This document shows positions 33,847-43,654 of a stretch of DNA of 64,000 nt, piece after piece. This DNA is from Thermodesulfovibrionia bacterium. Lineage in GTDB: Bacteria; Nitrospirota; Thermodesulfovibrionia; UBA6902. Position numbers and translations under genes: made by a program. The stretch is taken from contig JAUSMY010000030.1 in assembly GCA_030646035.1 (NCBI GenBank), positions 110,434-174,433 on the forward strand, read 5' to 3'. Below the pieces are notes generated by a model, which worked only from the letters and a program-made list of their open reading frames with translations, was not told the origin of the DNA and ran no database searches. How positions within the stretch are numbered: position 1 is the stretch's first letter; each line of letters begins with the position of its first letter.

Positions 33847-35931
33847 TTATGAATTATCCGGCATGGCATCTTTACGGCTGACGCCTACCTTACCTGTCTT
33901 ATCCAGCTTGATTACCTTTACAGGGAATACATCTCCCTCTTTTATCTCGTCAGAGACATTTTCAACCCTCTTGTTTGATATCTGAGAGATATGAAGCAAC
34001 GCCTCTTTACCTGGCAATATCTCTACAAAAGCGCCGAAGTCAACCACTCTCATTACCTTAGCAGTATATATTTTCCCCATCTCAGGCTCTTCCAATATGC
34101 CCTTGATAATTTCAATGGCCTTCTGTGCTGATGCCTCGTCATTTGAGGCGATACTGATAAGGCCTGTATCATCCACATTGATCTTGGCGCCTGTCTCCTC
34201 TATTATGCCTCTTATGACCTTGCCGCCGGTTCCGATAATATCCCTTATCTTGTCGGTCTTTATCATCATGGTGTATATCCTCGGAGCATACTTTGCGAGG
34301 TCTTCCCTTGGAGTTGTAAGGACTTCATTCATCTTTCCGAGAATATGGAGCCTGCCCTTCTTTGCCTGTTCAAGTCCCTCTTCCATTATCTGCCTTGAAA
34401 CGCCGTTGATCTTTACATCCATTTGAAAGGCAGTTATGCCCTCGGAAGTGCCGGTCACCTTAAAGTCCATATCACCGAGGTGATCTTCAAGCCCGAGTAT
34501 ATCCGTAAGCACTACGGTCTTGTCACCTTCTTTAATCAAACCCATAGCTATACCGGCAACAGGCGCCTTGATAGGCACACCAGCATCCATAAGAGCCATT
34601 GTTCCGCCGCAGACTGTGGCCATTGAGGAAGAACCGTTTGACTCAAGTATGTCAGATACTATCCTTATGGTATATGGGAATTTAGCCCTATCAGGGAGCA
34701 TCGCCTTTAACGCACGCTCAGCAAGCATGCCATGGCCGATCTCTCTCCTGCCTGCGCCACGGAGAAACTTTACTTCTCCGACGCTGAAAGGCGGGAAATT
34801 GTAATGCAGCATGAAGGTCTTCTTATACTCTCCCTCAAGAGAATCTATCCTCTGCTCATCATCCGAGGTGCCGAGTGTAACAACGGTAAGGGCTTGTGTC
34901 TCACCCCTTTGAAAGAGCGCTGAACCATGAGCCCTTGGAAGTATTCCTACATCACAGCTTATCTTTCTGACCTCATCCGGCTTTCTGCCGTCAGCCCTTA
35001 TACCCTTTTCGAGGATCATATTCCTGACCAGGTCTTTCTCTATTTTATCGAATCCGGATGATATATCCCTGGATATGTCATTCTCGGCTGTATTCAGTTC
35101 AGCTATCACATCATGTTTGATATTATCAAGGACTGACTGACGCATCAGCTTATCCGGGATTACAATTGCCCCTTTGATCTTCTCAAGGCATATGGAGGAT
35201 ATTTTATTTAATAACTCTTCATTTGTCTCAGGCGGTGTTACCGTTCTCTTTTCCTGGCCTGCTATTGAAACAAAATCTTTCTGTAACTGAACATAACGTT
35301 TTATCTCATTATGGGCAAGCTCAAGCGCCTGAAGAAGGACAGCCTCAGTGACCTCTGTGCCTCCGCCCTCTACCATCATTACAGCATTCTCAGTACCTGC
35401 AACAACAAGAGAGAAGTCGCATGAATCTGTCTCCTGAAGATTTGGATTCATGATAAATGTGTCACCCATGATGCCAACCCTTACAGCGCCGACAGGGCCG
35501 TCAAAAGGGATATTAGAAATACTAAGTGCTGCGGACATGCCGATAATGCCGAGTATGTCTGATATATTCTCTTCTCCGAATGAAAGAACGGATACTATGC
35601 CCTGTGTCTCTGAATAAAAACCATCCGGAAATAGAGGCCTTGTGGGCCTGTCAATGAGGCGGGATGTTAAGGTCTCCTTTTCAGTAGCCCTGCCTTCCCT
35701 CTTAAAGAAACCGCCCGGGATCTTACCGGCAGCGTAGGTCTTCTCTTGATAATCAATGGTGAGGGGGAAAAAATCTATATCTTTTCTTGCTTCCTTCTTT
35801 GCAACTACTGTCGCGAGCACCATGGTGTCGCCGTATTTTACAATAACAGAGCCGTCTGCCTGCTTTGCAAATTTTCCGGTTTCAAGCGCAAGCGAATTGC
35901 CTCTTACTTCAAGTTCAACTTTTTTTACCAT
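33847..35931 (-). CDS. pnp: Polynucleotide phosphorylase
   Basis: 694 residues. PNPase degrades RNA from the 3' end using phosphate and is part of the RNA degradosome in many bacteria. Domain order: RNase PH-like 1 (1-220, FFPLTIDYQEKTYAAGKIPGG), helical domain, RNase PH-like 2 (about 310-540, with the active site TSEGITAFQMDVKI), KH (about 550-610, DIIGTGGKVIRGIIEETGA), S1 (about 620-690). Length normal. It lies 7 nt downstream of rpsO, the universal rpsO-pnp order. Confidence 0.98.
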   Translation of the reverse strand: MVKKVELEVRGNSLALETGKFAKQADGSVIVKYGDTMVLATVVAKKEARKDIDFFPLTIDYQEKTYAAGKIPGGFFKREGRATEKETLTSRLIDRPTRPLFPDGFYSETQGIVSVLSFGEENISDILGIIGMSAALSISNIPFDGPVGAVRVGIMGDTFIMNPNLQETDSCDFSLVVAGTENAVMMVEGGGTEVTEAVLLQALELAHNEIKRYVQLQKDFVSIAGQEKRTVTPPETNEELLNKISSICLEKIKGAIVIPDKLMRQSVLDNIKHDVIAELNTAENDISRDISSGFDKIEKDLVRNMILEKGIRADGRKPDEVRKISCDVGILPRAHGSALFQRGETQALTVVTLGTSDDEQRIDSLEGEYKKTFMLHYNFPPFSVGEVKFLRGAGRREIGHGMLAERALKAMLPDRAKFPYTIRIVSDILESNGSSSMATVCGGTMALMDAGVPIKAPVAGIAMGLIKEGDKTVVLTDILGLEDHLGDMDFKVTGTSEGITAFQMDVKINGVSRQIMEEGLEQAKKGRLHILGKMNEVLTTPREDLAKYAPRIYTMMIKTDKIRDIIGTGGKVIRGIIEETGAKINVDDTGLISIASNDEASAQKAIEIIKGILEEPEMGKIYTAKVMRVVDFGAFVEILPGKEALLHISQISNKRVENVSDEIKEGDVFPVKVIKLDKTGKVGVSRKDAMPDNS

Positions 35932-35938
35932 TTAGAAA

Positions 35939-36208
35939 CTAACCCCTTAAGCCGAGCTCATCAATGAGCTTATCATAGCGCTTTCTCTCTGTTCTCTTCA
36001 GATAGCCAAGCAGCCTGCGTCTTCTCCCCACAAGCTTCAGAAGCCCCTTTCTGGAGTTCTGGTCTTTTTTGTGGGTCTGAAAATGCGACATAAGAGCGTT
36101 TAGTCTCCCGCTTATCAAAGCGATCTGAACCTCTGGAGAACCTGTGTCAGTCCCGTGAAGTTCAAACTTTTTTATTATCTCGGTCTTGTTTTCGTTGTAG
36201 GTTGCCAT
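35939..36208 (-). CDS. rpsO: Ribosomal protein S15
   Basis: 89 residues, the standard length. Family segments are [40 protein letters not shown] and [11 protein letters not shown]15 binds 16S rRNA early in small-subunit assembly. It has its own promoter and is followed at once by pnp. Confidence 0.99.
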   Translation of the reverse strand: MATYNENKTEIIKKFELHGTDTGSPEVQIALISGRLNALMSHFQTHKKDQNSRKGLLKLVGRRRRLLGYLKRTERKRYDKLIDELGLRG

Positions 36209-36239
36209 TTAATTTACCTTTCCTTATTTAGCGAATAAA

Positions 36240-36269
36240 ATTATAGCATAAGACTTCTGTGTATGTAAA
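36240..36269 (-). promoter_or_regulatory. Promoter of rpsO-pnp
   Basis: On the minus strand TTTACA (-35) and TATAAT (-10) are 18 bases apart. The -10 box is preceded by TGC, an extended -10 element. The box lies about 35 nt upstream of the rpsO ATG. Confidence 0.7.
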
Positions 36270-36338
36270 CAATGTTTAAAAAAAATATAATATTGACAAA
36301 TAATCTGCAAAAATCTAACTCAGGCTGTAATTTCTGTG

Positions 36339-36965
36339 CTAATCATTAAATGACATCCTCACATCCTTAACCTTGCCAAAACTCATTCTATGGATCGGGC
36401 AGGGCCCGTGCAAAAAGAGGCATTCAATATGGTCCCTGGTCCCGTATCCCTTATGGGCAATGAAATTAAAACCGGGATACTCTCCATGGTAATCCTGCAT
36501 AATATCATCTCTCACTACCTTCGCAACAACTGATGCGGCAGCTATAGATGCGCTTTTGGCATCACCCTTTATTATATTCTCCTGCCTTATATTTATATCA
36601 GGCAGCTTAACAGCATCGATCAATAGAATATCCGGCTTCAGACTAAGGCCCTCAAGCGCAGTCTTCATGGCAAGCTTTGTAGCCTGAAGAATATTTATCC
36701 TGTCTATGGTCCCCGCATCTATTATACCGACCCCGACATCGGCGCATCTGCTCACAACCTCCCAGAATATCCTCTTCCTTTTTTTTTCGGGTATCTTCTT
36801 CGAATCATCAAGCCCGTGTATAACAAGTCCCGCAGGAAGGATCACTACAGCAGCTACAACCGGGCCGGCAAGAGGCCCCCTTCCTGCCTCATCAATGCCG
36901 GCTATAACAGGAAAGTTCCTGCGAATATCCTCGTCATATAAAAAGTTTGGCGGAAGGGCGTTCAT
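36339..36965 (-). CDS. rnhB: Ribonuclease HII
   Basis: 208 residues. RNase HII removes ribonucleotides from DNA. Active-site region AGIDEAGRGPLAGPVVAAVV holds the first Asp-Glu pair; LLIDAVKLP and KVVRDDIMQDY supply the remaining acidic residues of the DEDD set. It is separated from rplS by a strong terminator, so it is probably transcribed on its own. Confidence 0.97.
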   Translation of the reverse strand: MNALPPNFLYDEDIRRNFPVIAGIDEAGRGPLAGPVVAAVVILPAGLVIHGLDDSKKIPEKKRKRIFWEVVSRCADVGVGIIDAGTIDRINILQATKLAMKTALEGLSLKPDILLIDAVKLPDINIRQENIIKGDAKSASIAAASVVAKVVRDDIMQDYHGEYPGFNFIAHKGYGTRDHIECLFLHGPCPIHRMSFGKVKDVRMSFND

Positions 36966-36995
36966 CTTAAACTAAGGTCTCAATAAAAGCACAAT

Positions 36996-37042
36996 TTAAA
37001 AAAATTAAAAAGAAATGAGCAAAACTCAATGAGTTCTGCTCA
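36996..37042 (-). terminator. Rho-independent terminator after rplS
   Basis: Minus-strand stem TGAGCAGAACTC and GAGTTTTGCTCA (37016-37042) with one mismatch, then TTTCTTTTTAATTTTTTT. It ends the ffh-rpsP-khpA-trmD-rplS transcript before rnhB. Confidence 0.85.
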
Positions 37043-37076
37043 TCATTACTATTGTTCTGCCTGAAATTATTTATAT

Positions 37077-37427
37077 TTATAAAGAAATGAAAGACTTTTC
37101 CTTGATCTTTGCGGCCTTACCCTTCTTGCCTCTCAAGTAATAAAGCTTTGCTCTTCTCACAACTCCTCTTTTCACTACCTCAATACCATCAACAAGCGGA
37201 GAATGAAGCGGGATAATCCTTTCAACTCCTACTCCATATGAAATCTTTCTGACTACAAAATTCTCGCGGATACTGCCTCCGCTGCGAGCGATAACCACCC
37301 CTTGATAGGCCTGTATCCTCTCTTTTTCACCTTCTTTGACCTTCATCTTGACATTAACAGTATCGCCTATACTGAAATGGGGAATCTCTTTCTTAAAACC
37401 CTCTTCTATCGTCTTTATTGCATTCAT
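37077..37427 (-). CDS. rplS: Ribosomal protein L19
   Basis: 116 residues. Family segments: [48 protein letters not shown]-like end ([20 protein letters not shown]). L19 lies at the interface of the ribosomal subunits. It follows trmD with only 1 nt between them. Confidence 0.98.
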   Translation of the reverse strand: MNAIKTIEEGFKKEIPHFSIGDTVNVKMKVKEGEKERIQAYQGVVIARSGGSIRENFVVRKISYGVGVERIIPLHSPLVDGIEVVKRGVVRRAKLYYLRGKKGKAAKIKEKSFISL

Positions 37428-37428
37428 T

Positions 37429-38163
37429 TTACTGCTCCTCCTCTATCTCTGAGATCAGTTTTTTATCTAAATCTGTTAAATTATTTTTTTTGAGCAGTTC
37501 CGGCCTCATCTGCATGGTCTTTCTCAGTGCCTCTTTCCTTTTCCAGGTCTCTATATCCTTATGATTACCGGATATGAGAACCTCCGGAACTCCAAGCCCT
37601 CTGAACTCCCTGGGCCTTGTGTAGTGGGGATAGTCAAGCAAACCCCACGAAAACGACTCATCCTCAATCGACTTTTCGTCACCCAGAACACCCGGAATAA
37701 GTCTTGTAACTGCATCTATAATAACAAGAGCTGCGAGTTCCCCGCCTGTCAAAACATAGTCTCCAATCGAGACCTCTTCATCAACAAGCGAAAGCCTTAC
37801 CCTCTCGTCAATCCCCTCATAACGGCCGCATATAAATACCAGCCTCTTCTCTTCTCTTGAGAATTCCTCTGCCATCGACTGGTCAAAGGTTTTTCCCTGC
37901 GGGCTAAGAAGAACAACCCTTCTCTGCTCCCCATCCTCACTAAGGGCATCCATTGCCTTGAATATCGGCTCGGGTTTAAATACCATCCCAGGCCCGCCGC
38001 CGAATGGATAATCGTCTGTTTCTTTATGCCTGCCTTCTGCAAAGTCCCTTAAGTTGCAGACTGTTGCATCAAGCAGCCTCTTTTGGCGCGCTATCTTTAA
38101 AATTCCTTCATCAAGATAAGCGCTTATTATCTCAGGGAAGATAGTTAAAACATCACATCTCAT
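37429..38163 (-). CDS. trmD: tRNA (guanine-37-N1)-methyltransferase TrmD
   Basis: 244 residues, a SPOUT methyltransferase with the trefoil-knot motifs [41 protein letters not shown] and [13 protein letters not shown]. It adds the m1G37 modification that prevents frameshifting. Position between khpA and rplS is standard, but rimM, normally just upstream, is absent. Confidence 0.98.
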   Translation of the reverse strand: MRCDVLTIFPEIISAYLDEGILKIARQKRLLDATVCNLRDFAEGRHKETDDYPFGGGPGMVFKPEPIFKAMDALSEDGEQRRVVLLSPQGKTFDQSMAEEFSREEKRLVFICGRYEGIDERVRLSLVDEEVSIGDYVLTGGELAALVIIDAVTRLIPGVLGDEKSIEDESFSWGLLDYPHYTRPREFRGLGVPEVLISGNHKDIETWKRKEALRKTMQMRPELLKKNNLTDLDKKLISEIEEEQ

Positions 38164-38179
38164 ATTGAAGCCTTATAAT

Positions 38180-38209
38180 TGAAGAAGAGGAGCAAACTCC
38201 TCCTCTTCA
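38180..38209 (-). other. Strong hairpin between khpA and trmD
   Basis: A 13-bp stem with one mismatch (TGAAGAAGAGGAG against CTCCTCCTCTTCA) and a CAAA loop. It sits in the gap where rimM would normally lie. There is no T run, so it may be an mRNA processing or stability element, or reduce trmD expression. Confidence 0.6.
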
Positions 38210-38248
38210 GTAAGGCAGTAATATATTAATGATATATATTGCAGCAGG

Positions 38249-38491
38249 TTATTCCAGAATTTCAAGCACAGCACGCTTCCCAAGCTTTGTCCCTGTAGCA
38301 CTCAGGATGGTCCTCATAGCCCTTGCTGTCTTGCCCTGCTTGCCAATCACCTTTCCAAGATCGCTTGTTGCAACACGAAGCTCAAAAACCACAGTCCTCT
38401 CCCCGTCTATCTCAGCAACCGATACCTCATCCGGGTTATCAACCAGTGACTTCGCCATTTTCTCAACCAGTTCCTTCATTTCAACCTCCAT
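38249..38491 (-). CDS. khpA: KH-domain RNA-binding protein KhpA
   Basis: 80 residues; a start at the internal Met (38479) would give the usual 76. A single KH domain with [20 protein letters not shown] (GxxG loop GKQG). KhpA binds RNA and with KhpB affects cell-wall growth and translation in other bacteria. It is 18 nt from rpsP, the common rpsP-khpA pair. Confidence 0.95.
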   Translation of the reverse strand: MEVEMKELVEKMAKSLVDNPDEVSVAEIDGERTVVFELRVATSDLGKVIGKQGKTARAMRTILSATGTKLGKRAVLEILE

Positions 38492-38509
38492 ACAAATTGG
38501 GGATGATAG

Positions 38510-38746
38510 TTAGATACCAGAGATCTGCAAAAGTTTTTTTACTTGAGATGATGGCTGTGCCCCGCAACCGAGCCAGTATTTAGCCCTTTCCGTATCGATC
38601 TTGATCGTTGAAGGATCCGTCAAGGGGTTATATGTCCCGATTATCTCAAGAAATACTCCATCTCTCGGCTTTCTTGAGTCTGCCACAATTACCCTGTAAA
38701 ATGGCTGCTTCTTTGCGCCTTTTCTTGTTAGTCTTATCTTTACCAA
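38510..38746 (-). CDS. rpsP: Ribosomal protein S16
   Basis: 78 residues: [40 protein letters not shown] and [14 protein letters not shown]. Length slightly shorter than in E. coli (82), within the family range. GGAGG precedes the ATG. It heads the rpsP-khpA-trmD-rplS set, downstream of ffh. Confidence 0.98.
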   Translation of the reverse strand: MVKIRLTRKGAKKQPFYRVIVADSRKPRDGVFLEIIGTYNPLTDPSTIKIDTERAKYWLGCGAQPSSQVKKLLQISGI

Positions 38747-38838
38747 ATCATTCCTCCGTTCATATTTGTAGCTTGTAATGATACAAAATTTATAACATAA
38801 GATACAAGTGCATAAATAACTGCCTATTAATTAATGAA

Positions 38839-40158
38839 TTAGAATTTAAACTGCGGCATGCCAAAGCCTTTGCCCATTTTAAACCGCTTCATCATCTTTT
38901 TCATGCCCAGATGCTGCTTGAGAAGCTTGTTAACTTCAGCAATGTTCCTGCCGCTTCCTGCAGCTATCCTCTTCTTTCTGCCGGCAGATATGAGAACACG
39001 GTTCTCTCTCTCATCCCTTGTCATGGAATTAATTATCGCCTCGACACTGACAAAGGCGTTATCGTCTATTTTGACACCTTTAAGCTGTTTGCTCATTCCG
39101 GGTATCATATTCAGGACATTTTCAAGCGGCCCCATCTTCTTGATCTGTTTTATTTGGCTCTTGAGATCCTCAAAAGTAAACCTGTCCTTCTTCAGGCTCT
39201 CTTCGAGCTTCATTGACTCTTTAACATCAACAGCCTCTTGAGCCTTCTCTACAAGGCTGACGACATCTCCCATGCCGAGTATCCTTGAAGCCATTCCATC
39301 AGGGCTGAAGGGCTCGAGGAAATCGATCTTTTCTCCGACTCCTATAAATTTTATAGGTTTCCCGGTAACAGAAAGTATAGACAAGGCGGCGCCGCCGCGA
39401 GCGTCACCGTCCATCTTTGTGAGGATGATGCCGCTTAGGTCAAGCCTGTCATTAAATGATTTTGCGATATTAACGGCATCCTGTCCTGTCATGGCATCGG
39501 CAACAAGCAGTATCTCATGCGGATTCGATTCTCTCTTAATATCCTCAAGCTGCATCATCAGGTCATCGTCTATGTGAAGACGGCCGGCTGTATCAAGCAG
39601 AATGACATCTCTGCCATCGACATTTGCCTTCTTAAGAGCCATTGGAAATACACCAACCGGATTATCTCCCGGCTTTGTCTCATAAACAGGCACCTCGATC
39701 TGCAGCCCAAGCGCCTTAAGTTGCTCTATCGCTGCCGGCCTTTCAGTATCCAGCGCGACAAGCATCGGCCTTCTTCCGTCTTTCTTAAACCTTTTTGCCA
39801 GCTTGGCTATTGTCGTGGTCTTACCTGAACCATGAAGGCCTACCAGCATTATGACGGTCGGCGGATTCGGGGCAAGGGATATTTTGCTCTGGCCCCCGCC
39901 CATCAGCTCGCAGAGTTCATCATGAACGATCTTTACGACCTGCTGTCCCGGAGTGATGCTGTCAATGACCTCTTTGCCTACGGCCCTTTCCTTGACCTTT
40001 TCAACAAAGTCCTTGACGACCTTGAAGCTCACGTCTGCCTCAAGGAGCGCTATCCTTATCTCCTTCATGGCAGCCGCAATATCATCCTCCCTAAGAAGGC
40101 CGCGGCCCTTCAGCTTCTTTAATATGCCGTCTAATCTTTCTGATAATGATTCAAACAT
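38839..40158 (-). CDS. ffh: Signal recognition particle GTPase Ffh
   Basis: 439 residues. N domain, then the GTPase G domain with G1 LHGSGKTTTIAKLAKRF, G3 DTAGRLH, G4 TKMDGDARGG, and a methionine-rich M domain near the end (MKKMMKRFKMGKGFGMP). Ffh with 4.5S RNA targets membrane proteins. Length typical. It lies 21 nt downstream of trxB. Confidence 0.98.
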   Translation of the reverse strand: MFESLSERLDGILKKLKGRGLLREDDIAAAMKEIRIALLEADVSFKVVKDFVEKVKERAVGKEVIDSITPGQQVVKIVHDELCELMGGGQSKISLAPNPPTVIMLVGLHGSGKTTTIAKLAKRFKKDGRRPMLVALDTERPAAIEQLKALGLQIEVPVYETKPGDNPVGVFPMALKKANVDGRDVILLDTAGRLHIDDDLMMQLEDIKRESNPHEILLVADAMTGQDAVNIAKSFNDRLDLSGIILTKMDGDARGGAALSILSVTGKPIKFIGVGEKIDFLEPFSPDGMASRILGMGDVVSLVEKAQEAVDVKESMKLEESLKKDRFTFEDLKSQIKQIKKMGPLENVLNMIPGMSKQLKGVKIDDNAFVSVEAIINSMTRDERENRVLISAGRKKRIAAGSGRNIAEVNKLLKQHLGMKKMMKRFKMGKGFGMPQFKF

Positions 40159-40179
40159 AATCTCACTTAATAATTACTG

Positions 40180-41109
40180 TTAATCCTCGTTAAAGTTATG
40201 CTCTATATATTTCTCAGCAGACATCGCTGCTGTTGCTCCATCACCCACTGCAGTGCATATCTGTTTTAATGACCCTGCCCGGATATCACCTACACCATAT
40301 ACTCCAGGCGCTGATGTGGACATCTTGTCGTCTGAAATTATGTAGCCTTTGTCATCAAGGCGGACAATACCTTTAAGAAATGCGGAATTCGGATTATATC
40401 CCACATATATAAAGACCCCATGAACATCGAGGACTGTCCTTTCACCGGTCTTGACATTCTTTATATGCAGGGCTTTTACGCCGCTCTCCCCCTCTATCCT
40501 TTCAGGTACGGAGTCAAGTATGAATTTAACCTTGGGATTTGAGGAAGCCCTCTCCTGCGCTATCATAGCCGCTCTGAAACGGTCGCGCCTATGCACAATA
40601 TAGACCATATCGGCAAACCTTGTAAGGAACATCGCTTCCTCAACAGCAGAGTCTCCGCCGCCGATGACCGCGAGCTTCTCGCCCTTAAAGAACGCACCAT
40701 CGCATATCGCACAATATGAAACGCCTTTACCCCTCAGCTCGCCTTCACCAGCTATATTTAAAAGCTTGGGGCTCGCTCCGGTAGCAAGGATAACGGTCTT
40801 TGACTCATACTGCATGCCGTTCTCAAGTGTTATGCGCTTGACCTTATCCTTTAGAGAGACCTCGGTTACTGACCCCTGAACAATATCAAGCCCGAACTTT
40901 GTGGCGTGCTTTTCAAATCTCTGAGAGAGCTCAGCTCCGGAAATCCCTTCCTCAAAGCCTGGGTAATTCTCAACCCACTCAGTGGTCATTACCTGCCCGC
41001 CTGCAAAACCCTTCTCAATAAGAAGTGTCTTCAGCCGCGCCCTTGAAGCATAAAGCCCTGCTGTAAGACCAGCAGGGCCTCCGCCGATAATTATTACATC
41101 TAAGCTCAT
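40180..41109 (-). CDS. trxB: Thioredoxin reductase
   Basis: 309 residues. FAD-binding GGGPAGLTAGLYASRA, redox site CAICDG, NADPH-binding GGGDSAVEEAMFL and the C-terminal GDIRAGSLKQICTAVGDG are all seen. It reduces thioredoxin with NADPH. Directly downstream of trxA (11 nt). Confidence 0.97.
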   Translation of the reverse strand: MSLDVIIIGGGPAGLTAGLYASRARLKTLLIEKGFAGGQVMTTEWVENYPGFEEGISGAELSQRFEKHATKFGLDIVQGSVTEVSLKDKVKRITLENGMQYESKTVILATGASPKLLNIAGEGELRGKGVSYCAICDGAFFKGEKLAVIGGGDSAVEEAMFLTRFADMVYIVHRRDRFRAAMIAQERASSNPKVKFILDSVPERIEGESGVKALHIKNVKTGERTVLDVHGVFIYVGYNPNSAFLKGIVRLDDKGYIISDDKMSTSAPGVYGVGDIRAGSLKQICTAVGDGATAAMSAEKYIEHNFNED

Positions 41110-41120
41110 TTATTTAATTG

Positions 41121-41444
41121 CTATAGGAGGGAGTTTATTTTCGCTGCAAGCGTCGCCTTGGGTACGGCGCCGACAAGCTGGTCAATGTTCTTACCGTTCT
41201 TAAAGAACATAAGTGTAGGAATACCCCTGATATTAAAGCGGCTTGCAAGGTCAGGATTCTCATCTGTATTGATCTTGCCGAAAGCAGCCTTGCCCACATA
41301 TTCAGTGGCAAGTTCTTCCACGATCGGACTTATTATCTTGCACGGCCCGCACCATGTCGCCCAGAAATCAACAACAACCAGGCCCGCAGCCTGAGCCACA
41401 TCCTTCTCAAATGAACTGCTTGTCACATTTATAACGTCACCCAT
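41121..41444 (-). CDS. trxA: Thioredoxin
   Basis: 107 residues with the WCGPC active site in FWATWCGPCKIISPIV and the cis-proline loop GIPTLMFFKNG. It is the first gene of trxA-trxB, with a strong promoter and GGAGGGG ribosome site upstream. Confidence 0.98.
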   Translation of the reverse strand: MGDVINVTSSSFEKDVAQAAGLVVVDFWATWCGPCKIISPIVEELATEYVGKAAFGKINTDENPDLASRFNIRGIPTLMFFKNGKNIDQLVGAVPKATLAAKINSLL

Positions 41445-41498
41445 GATCCCCTCCTGTATAATGTTTTATCTGATATGTAATATTCCTGAAACAGATTA

Positions 41499-41528
41499 AT
41501 TATATTGCTTGGATAAGTTCTTTGTCAA
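41499..41528 (-). promoter_or_regulatory. Promoter of trxA-trxB
   Basis: Minus strand TTGACA and TATAAT match consensus exactly, spaced by 18 bases. It may also feed ffh downstream, since the trxB-ffh gap is only 21 nt. Confidence 0.75.
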
Positions 41529-41619
41529 TTATTAATTATTGCCGCATTTATAATAGATAACATCACAATAATACATTGAAAATAATATACATCACGGTTA
41601 AAATCGGGGATACCTTTAA

Positions 41620-42390
41620 ATGAACAAAACCATATTCATGATCCACGGGATGATGGCAGGGCCGTGGTGCTGGGAAAATTACAAAAACTTCTTTGAGGCG
41701 AAAGGATACCGATGCGTCACACCGTCGCTAAGGTATCACGATATGGATCCGGCTGACGCCCCTTATCTTAAATTAGGGACAACAGGTATCCTGGATTATA
41801 TTGAAGACCTTGAGAAAGAGATATTGAAACTCGATGCTCCCCCAATAATAATGGGGCATTCAATGGGCGGCCTTCTCGCGCAGATACTTGTAAGCCGCAA
41901 CCTTGCAGAGGCCTCGGTGCTTCTCTGCCCTGCCCCACCATACGGAGTTATGGCACTGAAGCCTTCGGCTGTAAGATGCTTTTCAGAGGTTCTGATGACA
42001 CGAGGGTTTTGGAGAAAGCCCTTCCGATTCTCGTTTAAAAAGACGGTTTACTCATGCCTGCATTTAATGCCTGAGGAAGATCAGAAAGAGGCTTACGGCA
42101 AACTTGTATACGAATCAGGAAGAGCGGCATTTGAGGTTGGACTCTGGTTTCTCGACAATAAGAAAGCTTCAAGAGTAAATCCCGAAGAGGTTAAATGCCC
42201 CCTGCTTGTAATCTCAGGGAAAGAAGACCGCATAATCCCTGCATCGGTGGTGAAGAAGGTGGCGAACAGATACAAATCTGTTTCAACCTACAAAGAGTTT
42301 GACAACCACGCGCACTGGGTAATAGGAGAACCGGGCTGGGAAGAAATAGCTGAATCCATACATAAATGGCTTGGGGCAAATGTTGATTAA
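41620..42390 (+). CDS. Alpha/beta hydrolase
   Basis: 256 residues. Serine hydrolase fold: oxyanion region MIHGMMAGPWCW near the N-terminus, nucleophile elbow GHSMGG with Ser near residue 80, catalytic Asp in ISGKEDRIIP and His in NHAHWVIGE. No lid or signal peptide seen. The substrate cannot be told from the sequence. It is divergent from trxA and followed by an unknown gene after 67 nt. Confidence 0.85.
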   Translation: MNKTIFMIHGMMAGPWCWENYKNFFEAKGYRCVTPSLRYHDMDPADAPYLKLGTTGILDYIEDLEKEILKLDAPPIIMGHSMGGLLAQILVSRNLAEASVLLCPAPPYGVMALKPSAVRCFSEVLMTRGFWRKPFRFSFKKTVYSCLHLMPEEDQKEAYGKLVYESGRAAFEVGLWFLDNKKASRVNPEEVKCPLLVISGKEDRIIPASVVKKVANRYKSVSTYKEFDNHAHWVIGEPGWEEIAESIHKWLGANVD

Positions 42391-42457
42391 ACTCCATGCT
42401 TTGTATTTTTTTTGATAATAATTTATCATTTTTAATATTTCAAAAAGGAGAAAGATC

Positions 42458-42841
42458 ATGCCAGAGATAAAGAGCAGAGAAGAAGGCCCGGTGCCGGGAA
42501 TAGAATATTCAGAGATACATATCCCGGATGATAATGACCTCGGGACAGGCACGTTCAAGACCGTGCTTAAAGAAGATATAATGGGCAAGATAAACCCGAT
42601 AATCAGCAGCATAGCTAATGAGGAGCCTGACTTTCTCATGCTTGTAACAATAAACACAGCCATTGAGGAGATCAATGTCATGCTCGGAAAGTCCGAGAAA
42701 GTGCCGCCGGTTTCCCGCGCTTTCTTCAGCATCCCGAAAGAGGTCGACATCAAAGCCACGCACACTATTGACGCGCACTTCAAAGAATGGAAAGTGACAG
42801 AGGTTGAGTTGGATGGGCAGAAGCTGGAGATGATAGACTGA
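42458..42841 (+). CDS. Conserved-looking small protein of unknown function
   Basis: 127 residues, acidic, without signal peptide or membrane segment. It contains EYSEIHIPDDNDLGTGTFK, ANEEPDFLMLVTINTAIEEI and HFKEWKVTEVELDGQKLEM. A strong AAGGAG site lies before the ATG and codon use is like its neighbours, so it is a real gene. I do not recognise a family. It may be co-transcribed with the hydrolase upstream. Confidence 0.7.
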   Translation: MPEIKSREEGPVPGIEYSEIHIPDDNDLGTGTFKTVLKEDIMGKINPIISSIANEEPDFLMLVTINTAIEEINVMLGKSEKVPPVSRAFFSIPKEVDIKATHTIDAHFKEWKVTEVELDGQKLEMID

Positions 42842-42891
42842 CCGGCAATATCTATTTTTGTGGTCGATCTTACTCCCTATTCAGTGTGTGC

Positions 42892-43641
42892 CTATTGTTC
42901 ATCACCAACCGCCTCATCATATTCAGGCGCGACGATACCCCGTTTAACCATGATGCTGTAAATAAGGCGGGAGCGGTTTGCCACATATCGGGAATCGCCG
43001 AGCGGATTGAACTTGCGCGGATTCGGCAAAACCGCCGCGAGCCTTGAGGCTTCCTCAGGCCCGAGCGCAGATGCCGGTTTATTATAGTAATGCCTTGACG
43101 CAGCCTCTATGCCGAATATCCCCTTGTCTCCCCATTCTGCGACATTCAGGTAAAGTTCGAGTATCCGCTTTTTTGAGAGCGCCTTTTCCATGCGCCATGT
43201 GATGACCGCCTCCCTGATCTTTCTGACAGGACTTTTTGACGGCGAAAGAAAAAGGTTCTTTGCAAGCTGCTGGCTGATGGTGCTTGCGCCGAGCTTGAAC
43301 TTCTTCGCCTTTACATCTTTCTCCAAAGCCTTCTGTATCGCCTCGTAATCAAAACCCTCATGGCTCCAGAATTTATCGTCTTCTCCTATCAGAACAGCTT
43401 TAGTAAGATAAGGCGATATCGAACCGAGTGGAACCCACTTCTGAATGACCTTGTATTTCTTCCCATCGCGCGCCCATTCATCTTCGCGATATTTCATGAA
43501 CGCCGTCTTCTCAGGGTTCTCCTTCTTCAGCGCGGAGATATTGGGATAGATGAATTGAACCGCGATACCCCCGACGATGATGAGGAATATTATTAAGAGC
43601 AGCTTTTTATAAAATGGGCTCTTCTTTTTTCTCTTTGCCAT
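42892..43641 (-). CDS. mtgA: Monofunctional biosynthetic peptidoglycan transglycosylase
   Basis: 249 residues: one N-terminal membrane helix (about 11-30) and a GT51 domain with the catalytic Glu region LIGEDDKFWSHEGFDYEAIQ, GASTISQQLAKNLFLSPS, RKIREAVITWRMEKALSKKR and LYLNVAEWG. It polymerises glycan strands from lipid II without a transpeptidase domain. It follows thiC (13 nt), so it is read in the thiamin operon, an unexpected partner. Confidence 0.95.
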   Translation of the reverse strand: MAKRKKKSPFYKKLLLIIFLIIVGGIAVQFIYPNISALKKENPEKTAFMKYREDEWARDGKKYKVIQKWVPLGSISPYLTKAVLIGEDDKFWSHEGFDYEAIQKALEKDVKAKKFKLGASTISQQLAKNLFLSPSKSPVRKIREAVITWRMEKALSKKRILELYLNVAEWGDKGIFGIEAASRHYYNKPASALGPEEASRLAAVLPNPRKFNPLGDSRYVANRSRLIYSIMVKRGIVAPEYDEAVGDEQ

Positions 43642-43654
43642 TCTCTAAAAGTCC

